Part shown: piece by piece, positions 13,013-21,439 of the stretch | How the letters are laid out: the number at the start of each line of letters is the position of its first letter | Position numbering within the stretch: the stretch's first letter is position 1 | Assembly: GCA_031972295.1 (NCBI GenBank) | Contig: DALYEZ010000008.1 | Span: 1-32,307, forward strand | Direction: 5' to 3' | From: JALHNF01 sp031972295 | GTDB taxonomy: Bacteria; Patescibacteriota; Minisyncoccia; Phycocordibacterales; UBA5272 | DNA: 32,307 nt | The notes under the pieces: generated by a model | Told to the model about the DNA's origin: nothing | Databases searched by the model: none | What the model saw: the letters and a program-made list of their open reading frames with translations, nothing else | Program-made: the position numbers and the translations under genes

Positions 13013-15745
13013 CTAGATAGGCGTGTACTTTTGAGCGATTTCTGCCTCAACTTCTGCCCTGTCTCGACCAAAAGTCATATATGAGAGCTGTTTGAGCTGT
13101 TCTACAATCTCTGGATTACCTTTTGTCGGCGGTAAAATTGCAATGTTGAATGGTTTTTGAGGAATACCCCGAGAGAGCATTTTGACATACGCGTTATAGT
13201 TCTCAATTTTCAAAATATCATTAGCGGTAAAAATAGGCGCAAATTGTTTTGCTAAAAATTCCGCGTCCTCAACGCCAACTCTAAAAATAGCCATCGAGCC
13301 GACGTTTCCAAATACCGCACCTTTAATGTTTTCAGGAATCTGACTGATGTACTGATGGGCTAGATTGAGACTCAAGCGATATTTTCGTGCTTCCGAAAGA
13401 ATAGACTCAATAGAATCAGTGGTAACATTTTGAAATTCGTCAATGTAAAGATAAAAATCATTCATCTTCTGCCCATACATATCTACACGAGAAAGAGCTG
13501 CCATCTGGATTTTCCCTACTAAAATAAGTCCAATAAGATTTGCATTAATGTCACCAAGACGACCCTTTGAAAGATTCACGAGGAGTATCTTTTTCTGATC
13601 CATAATATCGCGGAAATTGAAAGCGGAATGTTCTTGAGCAACCACCGGGCGCATGATTTCATTTGAAAGAAAATTATCGAATTTGTTGGTGATATATGGA
13701 ACGTAGTTCTGTAAACCTTGGTCTCCTGTTGTCTTTTCAGCGTTTGCCCAAAACTGCGACACTAATGGATTCTGGCATTTAGAAAGTTTGTACGCTCGAT
13801 AGTTTTTGTCAGAGAGCACGCGTGAAATATCAAGCATAGTATTACCACTTTCCGGATGTTCCATCACCAGAAGGGCTGAGTTTCGGAAATACTGTTCAAA
13901 CGCTGGCCCACCAGCAGTCTTCATGTCAAAGAGTTTATTGAAAATACTGAGGAGTTCATTAACTACAAATGTCTTCTGTTCGGGAAAACGAACATCGTAC
14001 TCAAGCATGTTGAGCCCCATCGGTCGCGCCGTGTAGGCTGGGTCAAAATAGACAACATCTTTCACGCGCTCTGGAGGAATACTCGCCAAGATATCTTGCA
14101 CATCCGTACCATGCGGATCGATAAAACAACAACCATCACCATTTTGAATATCCTGAATAATCATGTTTTTCAAAATACTTGTCTTACCAGTTCCTGTCTG
14201 CCCTATCACATACATGTGACGCACACGATCGTCAGGAGTCATGAAAATCTTTGTCTCCGTGCCACGATATTTATTTACACCAATAAGCGTCCCTGACACA
14301 GGTAAATCAAGTGGCGCGGGTGCTTGGGCAGCTTGAGCAGTCTTGAGCTGATTTGAACCAACTGTAGAGCTTGGGAAGTGCGCAAGAGTAGTGAGCTCTT
14401 TTAAGTTAAGTGGGAGGGCTTCATTTTCTCGGAAGATGCGGTAACTAAAATCGTGGAACAATCGTGTATTTGCTTTGGCTTTTTTAACATCAAATGTAAG
14501 TTGATTACCTTTTGTTTCAGTAAATTGGTGGAATCCAGAAATCACATCTTTGATGATTCCTTGTGCTCGCTCAACTGTTTCAGCTGAGGCAATCACACGG
14601 ATATTTGCCTCTACAATAGTGCTCTTTATTTTTTCAGCAATGAGTCGTGTCGCATCTTCTTCAACATGAGAAATAGTTACTTTCTCATCTTTCTTTTTTT
14701 CGCCTCCAAAGACAAAGTTAAGTGTTTTTTTACCAACCAAGTATGCAGTGCTTTCTTCTTTGACAGCTTCTTTGAGCGTCATTCCCTGCTTAATTTTGTC
14801 GAGCATCTTACCATAACGCTCAATGAATTTTGCACCCGCTGGACGAATAAGAAACTGCACCGCGGCGCCCTCGCCTGTATGTTTAAGTTTTGAGAAAGAG
14901 CTCAAAATAACCTGCACCGGATCGGCCTCAAACTGTTCATATGTTTTTATGGGAAGCGCAGCGCTTTCGGTAAACTCTGCGGTCATTCCATATGAAGCAC
15001 CGTCATTATTAAAAATATTATAATCATTCGCCTGCTCTTTAAGACGAGCCTTGGGATACACACCGATGATTTGCTTTTCAAAAAGCTCTCGACGTTCACG
15101 TGGCACTGCGGCATAAAAAATAATTTCATCACTTTCGGCCGAGAGTGCGATTTCAAACGAGAAATAGTTTTTGTTTGAGTTATCCTTGCCGTCAGAAATG
15201 GCAAGCATGCCCGCATAAAACTGCTCCATCGAAGCCACGAGCTCTTTGAATGATTTTGCTTTGTCATTCGTCTCTTCTGCAGGAAGCGAGATTTCGTAGA
15301 GGACCATACCTACTCCCTTCATTTCCTCTGGAACACGTCGAACATCTTTAGGATCTTGTCCTGAAGCAATGTACTGCACAAGGAAACGATGAAAGTCATC
15401 ATCAAGCGCTGGGTTCTTCATTTGCTCAAGAACGCTCAAGGTATTACGTAACCCTTTGTCTAAAAAGATTCCTAGAAGCTCACTTACTTTTTCATCTGTT
15501 GAGCGCGGAGCAAGATTAAGCACAATACTTCCTACCTCTCCATGTGAAAGTGCGTATTCAGGCGAGATTACTTTTTCAACAGGAATTTGCTGATACCTCT
15601 CCACCTCTACTTTCATAATTTCAGGAGCAGATAATTGTCCGCCGGTTTCTTTCATTTGTGTCTCACGTTCAAAAAGTTTTGAGCGCAAATAAGCAATCTC
15701 TTCTTCAGGATTTTTGAATTGCTGCGGAAGAAACGAGGGGTTCAT
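13013..15745 (-). CDS. VirB4/VirD4 (TraD/HerA)-like ATPase
   Basis: A 910-aa protein whose C-terminal half is a P-loop DNA-pump-like ATPase: Walker A GQTGTGKTS at residues 515-523, FIDPHGTD (541-548), Walker B FYLYIDE (764-770), and the TraD/TrwB-like stretch SEARKYRLSLNLAHQYISQ (784-802). Residues ~1-450 are a CPR-style N-terminal region of unknown fold, without membrane helices. Proteins of this type are widespread in CPR and related to type IV secretion/conjugation ATPases. No other secretion genes are adjacent, so a role in DNA transfer, type IV pilus-like machinery or protein export cannot be decided. I chose the ATG at 15745, four nt after the predicted +1; the frame extends to 15823 through promoter sequence. 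A candidate RNA gene lies upstream. Confidence 0.82.
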   Translation of the reverse strand: MNPSFLPQQFKNPEEEIAYLRSKLFERETQMKETGGQLSAPEIMKVEVERYQQIPVEKVISPEYALSHGEVGSIVLNLAPRSTDEKVSELLGIFLDKGLRNTLSVLEQMKNPALDDDFHRFLVQYIASGQDPKDVRRVPEEMKGVGMVLYEISLPAEETNDKAKSFKELVASMEQFYAGMLAISDGKDNSNKNYFSFEIALSAESDEIIFYAAVPRERRELFEKQIIGVYPKARLKEQANDYNIFNNDGASYGMTAEFTESAALPIKTYEQFEADPVQVILSSFSKLKHTGEGAAVQFLIRPAGAKFIERYGKMLDKIKQGMTLKEAVKEESTAYLVGKKTLNFVFGGEKKKDEKVTISHVEEDATRLIAEKIKSTIVEANIRVIASAETVERAQGIIKDVISGFHQFTETKGNQLTFDVKKAKANTRLFHDFSYRIFRENEALPLNLKELTTLAHFPSSTVGSNQLKTAQAAQAPAPLDLPVSGTLIGVNKYRGTETKIFMTPDDRVRHMYVIGQTGTGKTSILKNMIIQDIQNGDGCCFIDPHGTDVQDILASIPPERVKDVVYFDPAYTARPMGLNMLEYDVRFPEQKTFVVNELLSIFNKLFDMKTAGGPAFEQYFRNSALLVMEHPESGNTMLDISRVLSDKNYRAYKLSKCQNPLVSQFWANAEKTTGDQGLQNYVPYITNKFDNFLSNEIMRPVVAQEHSAFNFRDIMDQKKILLVNLSKGRLGDINANLIGLILVGKIQMAALSRVDMYGQKMNDFYLYIDEFQNVTTDSIESILSEARKYRLSLNLAHQYISQIPENIKGAVFGNVGSMAIFRVGVEDAEFLAKQFAPIFTANDILKIENYNAYVKMLSRGIPQKPFNIAILPPTKGNPEIVEQLKQLSYMTFGRDRAEVEAEIAQKYTPI

Positions 15746-15755
15746 GTATCCCTTA

Positions 15756-15761
15756 AGTATA
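15756..15761 (-). promoter_or_regulatory. -10 element of the ATPase gene
   Basis: TATACT on the minus strand; predicted +1 at 15749, four bases before the ATG at 15745. No good -35. Confidence 0.5.
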
Positions 15762-15804
15762 CCGCACCTTTGTGTATATAAAATATTTTTAGATCTCTTA
15801 ATTA

Positions 15805-15840
15805 CAAACAAAAAGCCGCCCACAAATTACGTAAGGCGAC
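15805..15840 (-). terminator. Intrinsic terminator of the candidate ~245-nt RNA
   Basis: GTCGCC (15840-15835) pairs with GGCGGC (15820-15815; one G-T pair) and is followed by TTTTTGTTTG on the minus strand. The 14-nt loop contains the palindrome TTACGTAA. Confidence 0.7.
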
Positions 15841-16052
15841 TAGTATACCTCAGCAACAGCTGGGTTGTTTAAGAGGTAAGAAACCTGGGCAAGTGAAATT
15901 CAAATGCCTCGCTTCGATGTCTAAGGATCAGCTTTCCCAAGGCATCTACAGGGCCCACTTTGGTGCGAGCGGGTAACCTACACTCCCAATTGTGTGTGTT
16001 TTCCTTCTAATTCTTGAGACCTGGAAACACTACCTGCACCCAATTGAGTATT
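15806..16052 (-). ncRNA. Candidate structured RNA (~245 nt), family unknown
   Basis: The 358-nt gene-free stretch between the ATPase and tatD holds a transcription unit: promoter TTGACA-16-TATTGT, predicted +1 at about 16052, and the terminator at 15840. The ends pair in order: ATACTCA (16051-16045) with TGAGGTAT (15852-15845, one bulge), TGGGT (16042-16038) with ACCCA (15865-15861), AGGTA (16035-16031) with TACCT (15878-15874). Inside are hairpins GTGTTTCC/GGAAAACAC (one bulge) and ATGCCT/AGGCAT, giving a multibranched fold. No ORF of note. I found no tmRNA tRNA-like ends, no RNase P GAGGAAAGTC core and no SRP GGAAGG core. Identity unknown. Confidence 0.55.
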
Positions 16053-16058
16053 GGTAAT

Positions 16059-16086
16059 ACAATACTACTCCTATTAGAAATGTCAA
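16059..16086 (-). promoter_or_regulatory. Promoter of the candidate ~245-nt RNA
   Basis: -35 TTGACA (16086-16081), 16-bp spacer, -10 TATTGT (16064-16059), directly after the tatD stop codon. Confidence 0.6.
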
Positions 16087-16103
16087 TGTAAGGTCGATAA
16101 CTA

Positions 16104-16916
16104 TCAAACTCCGAAGACTCGGTTTCGATTTGATTCAAGTTGAACTTGAACTTCTTCAAGAGAAACATTCTTTAACTCAGCTATTTTTTGGTAAACGAAT
16201 GAAACAAAGAGTGGTGTGTTTAGCGTACCACGATGTGGCACAGGCGTCGCGTACGGACTATCAGTCTCAGCCATGAGCATAGAAAGTGGAGCTGCTTTTA
16301 TAACCTCATCGTAATCATTGGTAAACGTAATCACCCCAGTGAACGACGTTGTGAATCCGAGATTCCAAAATTGTTCTGCGGTAGATAGGTTACCTGCAAA
16401 AAAGTGCACATTGCCCCGAACTTTGTCGCCATGTACTTTTTGATACCTTTTCAGAATATCTAGAATATCTTCATACGCATCCATAGAGTTTTTCGTTGGA
16501 CGTCCATGAATCATAAGGGGAAGATCGAGTTCTACTGCGAGCTCTATTTGTTTTTGAAAGAGTTCTTTCTGTCGAGCTTTTTCTGCCACTTCCCCTATTT
16601 TCCAGTTGTCATGCGCGGGCCAATAATAGTCGAGTCCACACTCACCAATAGCAACCACTTTTTTATTTAATGCGATTGTTTTCAATCGGTCGTACTCAAA
16701 ATCCAAAACCTGATCAACTGGATGAATACCCACCGTTGCAAAAACATGTTCATGGTTTTGTGCACATAAAACCGCCTTTTCGGACTCTTCATAGTCTGTA
16801 CCGACGGTAATTATCCCTACTCCTTCTTGTGCACATTGTGCAGTTAATTCATCACGAGTTGCATCGTACTCAACACCATGAATATGAGCATGAATATCAA
16901 AAAACTGATACTTCAT
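16104..16916 (-). CDS. tatD: TatD-family metal-dependent hydrolase (DNase)
   Basis: A 270-aa TIM-barrel hydrolase. Metal-binding motifs are present in order: FDIHAHIHG (HxH), GECGLDYYWP (Glu), LMIHGRP (His), NVHFFAG (His) and AETDSPYATP (Asp). TatD proteins are Mg-dependent 3'-5' exonucleases implicated in DNA repair and turnover. It starts 2 nt after metG; the metG-tatD pairing is common across bacteria and supports the call. The stop codon is TGA, showing standard use of UGA here. No Shine-Dalgarno; probably coupled to metG translation. Confidence 0.93.
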   Translation of the reverse strand: MKYQFFDIHAHIHGVEYDATRDELTAQCAQEGVGIITVGTDYEESEKAVLCAQNHEHVFATVGIHPVDQVLDFEYDRLKTIALNKKVVAIGECGLDYYWPAHDNWKIGEVAEKARQKELFQKQIELAVELDLPLMIHGRPTKNSMDAYEDILDILKRYQKVHGDKVRGNVHFFAGNLSTAEQFWNLGFTTSFTGVITFTNDYDEVIKAAPLSMLMAETDSPYATPVPHRGTLNTPLFVSFVYQKIAELKNVSLEEVQVQLESNRNRVFGV

Positions 16917-16918
16917 AG

Positions 16919-18388
16919 TTATGGAAGACGATTAAAGAGAGGCTTGCTCGGCGTTTTGTTTGTACGAATACAAGAAAGTATTTCTGCAGAGGTTTTTGGC
17001 AAGAATGGTTCAAGGTGTCGTGCAAGGATAGCAAGATCATATACTAAAGCTGTGATGAGCGCCTTTCCTTTTTCAGGCTCAACCTTTACCACTTTAAATG
17101 GTTCTGTTTCCTGGATACGAGTATCGAGACGTTTTACAATTTGCATGCAGTACGCGATGGCATCACGAAGGTCATATCTTTCAAAGGCATCCACATATTC
17201 AGATGCAAAATGGGTTGCTTGTTCGTGAACAGGTTCAGTAAGATATGTCTCTGACAGCTTCATGATACGACTTGTGAGATTACCAATACCATTTGCGAGC
17301 TGGGAACTGTACGATGCTCGAATTCCCTCCCTTGATCCAGGACTGTCTTCAAAAGAAGAAAAATCATGTGTCACAACAAAACGAATCACTTCCTCAGGTG
17401 CGTTGGTTAGTTCTTTAAATTCTTCGATCACTTCAAATGGATTAATAACGTTGCCAAGAGATTTACTCATCTTCTGTCCGTCTGCGCCAGTTACAAAACC
17501 GTTCACCACAATTTTTTGTGATGCAGCGATACCTACACTCATGAGCATCGCCTGCCACATTGATGACTGCTGTCTGGTGTTATCTTTACCACAATATTGC
17601 ACCACCCCACCTGATTGATTCCACCACTTTTCAAATTCCTCCATATTGTGTGGCCATCCAACCGCAGCAACGTAGTTTACCAGCGCATCGAACCATACAT
17701 ACATTACATGCTCTTCATCTCCCGGAACAGGAATCCCCCAAGACATTTTTGATGCCAAACGTGAAATACTAAAATCTTCAAGACCGCGCTCGATAAATGC
17801 CTTCATTTCGTTCAGTCGAGATTCGGGAAGAACGAAATCTGGTTTGGCAACGTAGAGATCAAGTAGTTTTTGACCATATTTTGAATAGCGAAAAAAGTAA
17901 TTTTCTTCTTCACGAATTTCAATATCGCGATTGGGATGAATTGGACACCTTCCTTCTACAAGCTCACTGTCCGTCTTTTCTAATTCACATCCAACACAAT
18001 ACTTTACCTTATAATTTTTCTTGTATATGTCACCGTTAGCATCTGCCCGCTTCCAAAATTCTTGTGCAGCAGCTATATGGTGGGCATCAGTTGTTCTAAT
18101 AAAATTGTTAGCAGAAATATTAAGCACTAAGACAAGTTCTCTAAAGCGCGCTGCGTATCCATCGACATATACTTGTGGAGTAACATTCTGTGCCTGTGCA
18201 GCTTCATACAACTTTGCGCCATGTTCATCGGTACCAGTATTAAAAAAGACTTCAAACCCTTCAAGTCGCTTGTACCGCGCAACAACATCAGCACGAATGA
18301 TTTCCATAGCAAACCCAATATGAGGATCGTTATTAACATACGGAAGTGTAGTGGTTATATAAAAAGGTTTTGCCATAGTTTTACTCAT
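16919..18388 (-). CDS. metG: Methionyl-tRNA synthetase
   Basis: The 489-aa class I synthetase charges initiator and elongator tRNA-Met. Visible are FYITTTLPYVNNDPHIGFA (HIGH motif PHIG), FNTGTDEHG, a zinc knuckle with CVGC and CPIH, FDALVNYVAAVGWP (Met pocket), and DGQKMSKSLGNV (KMSKS). The C-terminal helical anticodon-binding domain is present, but no EMAP/Trbp111-type tRNA-binding extension, so it is a short form. The ATG overlaps the end of the AI-2E gene by 8 nt (ATGAGTAA), implying translational coupling; tatD follows. Identification secure. Confidence 0.97.
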   Translation of the reverse strand: MSKTMAKPFYITTTLPYVNNDPHIGFAMEIIRADVVARYKRLEGFEVFFNTGTDEHGAKLYEAAQAQNVTPQVYVDGYAARFRELVLVLNISANNFIRTTDAHHIAAAQEFWKRADANGDIYKKNYKVKYCVGCELEKTDSELVEGRCPIHPNRDIEIREEENYFFRYSKYGQKLLDLYVAKPDFVLPESRLNEMKAFIERGLEDFSISRLASKMSWGIPVPGDEEHVMYVWFDALVNYVAAVGWPHNMEEFEKWWNQSGGVVQYCGKDNTRQQSSMWQAMLMSVGIAASQKIVVNGFVTGADGQKMSKSLGNVINPFEVIEEFKELTNAPEEVIRFVVTHDFSSFEDSPGSREGIRASYSSQLANGIGNLTSRIMKLSETYLTEPVHEQATHFASEYVDAFERYDLRDAIAYCMQIVKRLDTRIQETEPFKVVKVEPEKGKALITALVYDLAILARHLEPFLPKTSAEILSCIRTNKTPSKPLFNRLP

Positions 18389-19466
18389 TCAAAATATTAG
18401 CCATAGTAAGCGCTTTGTCTTTTCGTGCAAGGATATCACGAGTAAATTCAAGTATTGCTGCAACAAGAGGAACAGCTAAGATAAGCCCCCAGAAGCCGAG
18501 TAAACTCGCCCCAATAAGAAGGGATAAGATCACCATAAGTGGTGGTACACCAACGAGTTTTTTATTTACAAGTGGAACAAGAACGTGATTTTCAAATTGT
18601 TGAAGAATAATATAAAAGCCTGTGACCATAAGGCCTACTTCGGGACTACCTGCAGTAAACCCTAAAAAGATAGCGGGTATCATAGCAAGAATTGGGCCGA
18701 AAAGTGGAATAAGTTCTGCGAAGGCAATCAAAATAGAAAGAAATAGTGCATATTCACGCAATCCTATAATCCACAACCCAGCAAATGCAAGAACTCCCAT
18801 AAGCAAACCAAGAATTAATTGCCCTTGCATCCATTTTCCTATCTTAGCTTGAGAACGTTTCCAAAGATCAATTGCATATGCTTCATTTTTGAGAGGAATA
18901 ATCACTCGGAGAAAATTTTCAATTCCCTTTTCTTGAACTGCAAAATAAAACGATATTACAACAATAAGAACAAACTGAGTAACACTATTAAAAAGCGCCC
19001 CTGCTGTATGTACCACACCGCCACCTATGCCAAAAATAGTAGATTTTACTGTTGAAATAATGTCCACACTTTGTAATTGAGCTTGTATGTCACCTAAAAT
19101 ATTGAGTTCGGTAAAATACGTATTTCCTTGTGCTAAAAAATCAAGTCGTTGTAAAAAGTCAGGAATCGTAAGAATAAATCCAGAAAATTGCTCAATAAGC
19201 ACTGGTACAAAAAGATACATAACTGAAACAATAGTTGCAAGCATTCCGGAAAAAACAATACCAACAGCAAATGGTCGTGGAATGCGAATCCTCTGTAAAG
19301 CACGCGTAAAAGGATCAACAGCTGAAGCAATAACAATAGAAGTAAGTACAATAATGACTAAATCTTGAACAAGAAAAAGTGCGTAAATAAACAGTAAAAA
19401 CACAACCGCTTTCACAATTGTGACAAAACTTATATTTATAGTAAGCGCTTTTTCTGATGGATTCAT
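18381..19466 (-). CDS. AI-2E family (PerM/UPF0118) transporter
   Basis: A 361-aa polytopic membrane protein of the AI-2 exporter/PerM family: hydrophobic helices at ~12-32, 36-56, 65-90, a central extracytoplasmic/amphipathic region, then clusters at ~205-350 with the family motif LIAFAELIPLFGPILAMIPA and PLVNKKLVGVPPLMVILSLL. Members include AI-2 exporters and Na+/H+ antiporters; the substrate here cannot be inferred. The open frame continues to a TTG at 19502, but I chose the ATG at 19466, two nt after the predicted +1. First gene of a unit with metG and tatD. Confidence 0.88.
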   Translation of the reverse strand: MNPSEKALTINISFVTIVKAVVFLLFIYALFLVQDLVIIVLTSIVIASAVDPFTRALQRIRIPRPFAVGIVFSGMLATIVSVMYLFVPVLIEQFSGFILTIPDFLQRLDFLAQGNTYFTELNILGDIQAQLQSVDIISTVKSTIFGIGGGVVHTAGALFNSVTQFVLIVVISFYFAVQEKGIENFLRVIIPLKNEAYAIDLWKRSQAKIGKWMQGQLILGLLMGVLAFAGLWIIGLREYALFLSILIAFAELIPLFGPILAMIPAIFLGFTAGSPEVGLMVTGFYIILQQFENHVLVPLVNKKLVGVPPLMVILSLLIGASLLGFWGLILAVPLVAAILEFTRDILARKDKALTMANILNE

Positions 19467-19474
19467 ACCATCTG

Positions 19475-19480
19475 ATTGTA
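19475..19480 (-). promoter_or_regulatory. -10 element of the AI-2E-metG-tatD unit
   Basis: TACAAT on the minus strand with TTTGCA 17 bp upstream; predicted +1 at 19468, two bases before the ATG at 19466. Confidence 0.5.
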
Positions 19481-19523
19481 CGCCATTTCTACTTAGATGC
19501 AAAAACCTATAAAATACTCTTTC

Positions 19524-21323
19524 TTAATTATGGTTTATTGTATCTCCTAACAAATATATAGTTTGGTAACCTTTTATAGTCTCTTCGAGCAACGTGCCAG
19601 TCTTGTTGAAATATTTCTCATTGTCAGTATTGACATGTAAAAGATAAGGGCCGTCCTCAACATCAGATACAGTTTTCCATTTATAGTAACCTTTTGCTGT
19701 GTCAAATTCACACTTTCGAGTCATCAATCGTTCAGTTGAAGTATTTAGAATACCTGTTGAATTCTTATAGTGTGAAATAGAGGTGAAACCTTCTGAGTGT
19801 TTCCCACATATTCTATGTACCGGAATTTTTTCCCACTCAATTTGCTTTGTGGCGTCAGTCAAGCTTGCCATTCCACTCTGACACACATAGGTTGAATATA
19901 GCTTATTGTTTGAACCCTGGATAAGAACGGTTCTTCCGTCTAAATTTTTAAATTCGAACCGTGCTTCTGGAAGCTTGCCGAGTGGATCAACACAACGATA
20001 ACGCGTCGATAAATTATCTGCCTGAAGTGGGAATCCGTAACCATTATCTTTTGACCCAATACACGTTCTACTATTGTAGTTAATTGGGAATGGTGCCTTA
20101 GAAACACATGGACCCACATAAGGAGCTGGTCCAAGATATTCCATTTGAGCATTAAACAAGGTAGTACAGACATATTTTCCATCTCTTTTTGGCATTGAAG
20201 AGGCTATAGAGTTTCCATTGCTATCTATACCATCAAGAACTCGCTCATCACAAGAAAATTCTTTAATCGCACCCAAGGCATCCGTGTATCTCTGGTGTCG
20301 AATGTTAAGAAAGTACAATTGATTTGGCTTTAAGGCTTTAATAAAGTTGCCGATTAAGTCTTTTTCATCGCTTACTGATGTTGCCTGTTGAGCAAGACCT
20401 TGATTTTCCTCTGTAATAACACCAGGGCAGCGGTCAAAACCAATCGATACCATCGATTGCATTCCAATTCCAGATTGTTCAGTACCATAGTTAGCAATAT
20501 TTAAAGCGCTAAATACTTGGGGCACAGTAGGATAGAAAGGTACGGCGTATATTTCCTTGTCAGTAGTATTTAAGTATTGTGTACCAATATCTTTTAACGG
20601 CTGTGTGATCCATGAGGAAATAGTAGAACGTACATCCTTTTGAAAAGTTTCTCGTACTGAAGCATCTAGAAAATGTCTGTATGACCTTCCTGTTTCTGGT
20701 CTTGGACAGTCTGCTGGTACTTTTAAATATTTCGGCCAGCCGTTTGCATCAAGTGATATGTCTGTGGGAATAGCGTTGAGATCAACAAGTGCATTTGGCG
20801 TAGATGGTGTTGAGGGTGTACCTGGTGTTGTGGGGGTGGTTGCAGCATTACCAATAGTAACTGTTGTTTGTTTGTTTAAAGGCTGATCTGCTGCCGAGTA
20901 GAGAGAAAGTAGAATTGTTTCTGATTGTTCCGACAATTTATCAGTTAGAGTCGGGATGATGAAAGACTTCTCTCGTAAACCTCCTTTATAGAAAGTAATT
21001 GTTTGTATTGTAGGGAGACGATAGTCGGTGCCGTTTCTAGCGGTTCCCCCTGTTATCTTCACTCGAATTCTTGTCGTTGCTTGAATAGGGGCAGCAGAAG
21101 TAAGAGTTACTTTTGTCCGAGCTCCCTCTTTTGTCTGTATGGTCGATTGCTTGAAAGAAATATTTGCCTCAGTGGCGCCAATACTTACACCCCCAACACT
21201 ATTAGTTGTTGCAGCAATTGCTCCAAGTTGTAGTGTTTTTATTGAAAATGATAGTGGTCCTGAAATCGCGATAATTGCAAAGAATGCAAATCCTGCAACA
21301 GCTATCTTAGACGTATTAGACAT
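19524..21323 (-). CDS. Secreted Calx-beta domain protein with Cys-rich C-terminal region
   Basis: A 599-aa predicted exported protein. Residues ~7-28 form a hydrophobic signal or anchor. Residues ~50-160 match a Calx-beta domain (ITGGTARNGTDYRLP, TITFYKGGLREKSFIIP, DKLSEQSETILLSLY), a Ca-binding-type beta-sandwich found in adhesins. A Thr/Pro linker (TPTTPGTPSTPSTP, ~162-176) leads to a ~420-aa region I do not recognise, containing ten cysteines in contexts such as DCPRPETG, DRCPG, RTCIGS and RKCEFD, suggesting disulfides outside the cell. A surface or host-contact role is plausible but inferred. The ATG at 21323 follows an extended -10 with a predicted 1-nt leader. Monocistronic. Confidence 0.7.
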   Translation of the reverse strand: MSNTSKIAVAGFAFFAIIAISGPLSFSIKTLQLGAIAATTNSVGGVSIGATEANISFKQSTIQTKEGARTKVTLTSAAPIQATTRIRVKITGGTARNGTDYRLPTIQTITFYKGGLREKSFIIPTLTDKLSEQSETILLSLYSAADQPLNKQTTVTIGNAATTPTTPGTPSTPSTPNALVDLNAIPTDISLDANGWPKYLKVPADCPRPETGRSYRHFLDASVRETFQKDVRSTISSWITQPLKDIGTQYLNTTDKEIYAVPFYPTVPQVFSALNIANYGTEQSGIGMQSMVSIGFDRCPGVITEENQGLAQQATSVSDEKDLIGNFIKALKPNQLYFLNIRHQRYTDALGAIKEFSCDERVLDGIDSNGNSIASSMPKRDGKYVCTTLFNAQMEYLGPAPYVGPCVSKAPFPINYNSRTCIGSKDNGYGFPLQADNLSTRYRCVDPLGKLPEARFEFKNLDGRTVLIQGSNNKLYSTYVCQSGMASLTDATKQIEWEKIPVHRICGKHSEGFTSISHYKNSTGILNTSTERLMTRKCEFDTAKGYYKWKTVSDVEDGPYLLHVNTDNEKYFNKTGTLLEETIKGYQTIYLLGDTINHN

Positions 21324-21330
21324 ATAGATA

Positions 21331-21339
21331 ATGATACCA
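21331..21339 (-). promoter_or_regulatory. Extended -10 promoter of the Calx-beta protein gene
   Basis: TGG-TATCAT on the minus strand; predicted +1 at 21324, one base before the ATG. Confidence 0.5.
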
Positions 21340-21439
21340 GGAAAAACCTTTAAAAGAAATTACGGTGTCCACAAATGTACAGACGGAGTTTAACTTAGTT
21401 TCTGGAACGTAGCCAATATTCGCAACAACGAGACTATTT

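Noticed and set aside
15746..15823. Upstream extension of the ATPase frame
   Set aside because: It crosses the -10 element at 15756-15761; the ATG at 15745 fits the spacing seen at other genes.
15806..16052. tmRNA or RNase P RNA as identity of the larger candidate RNA
   Set aside because: No tRNA-like ends or tag reading frame, and no conserved GAGGAAAGTC or matching P4 sequences.
19467..19502. TTG start extending the AI-2E transporter
   Set aside because: It crosses the -10 at 19475-19480; the ATG at 19466 is better placed.
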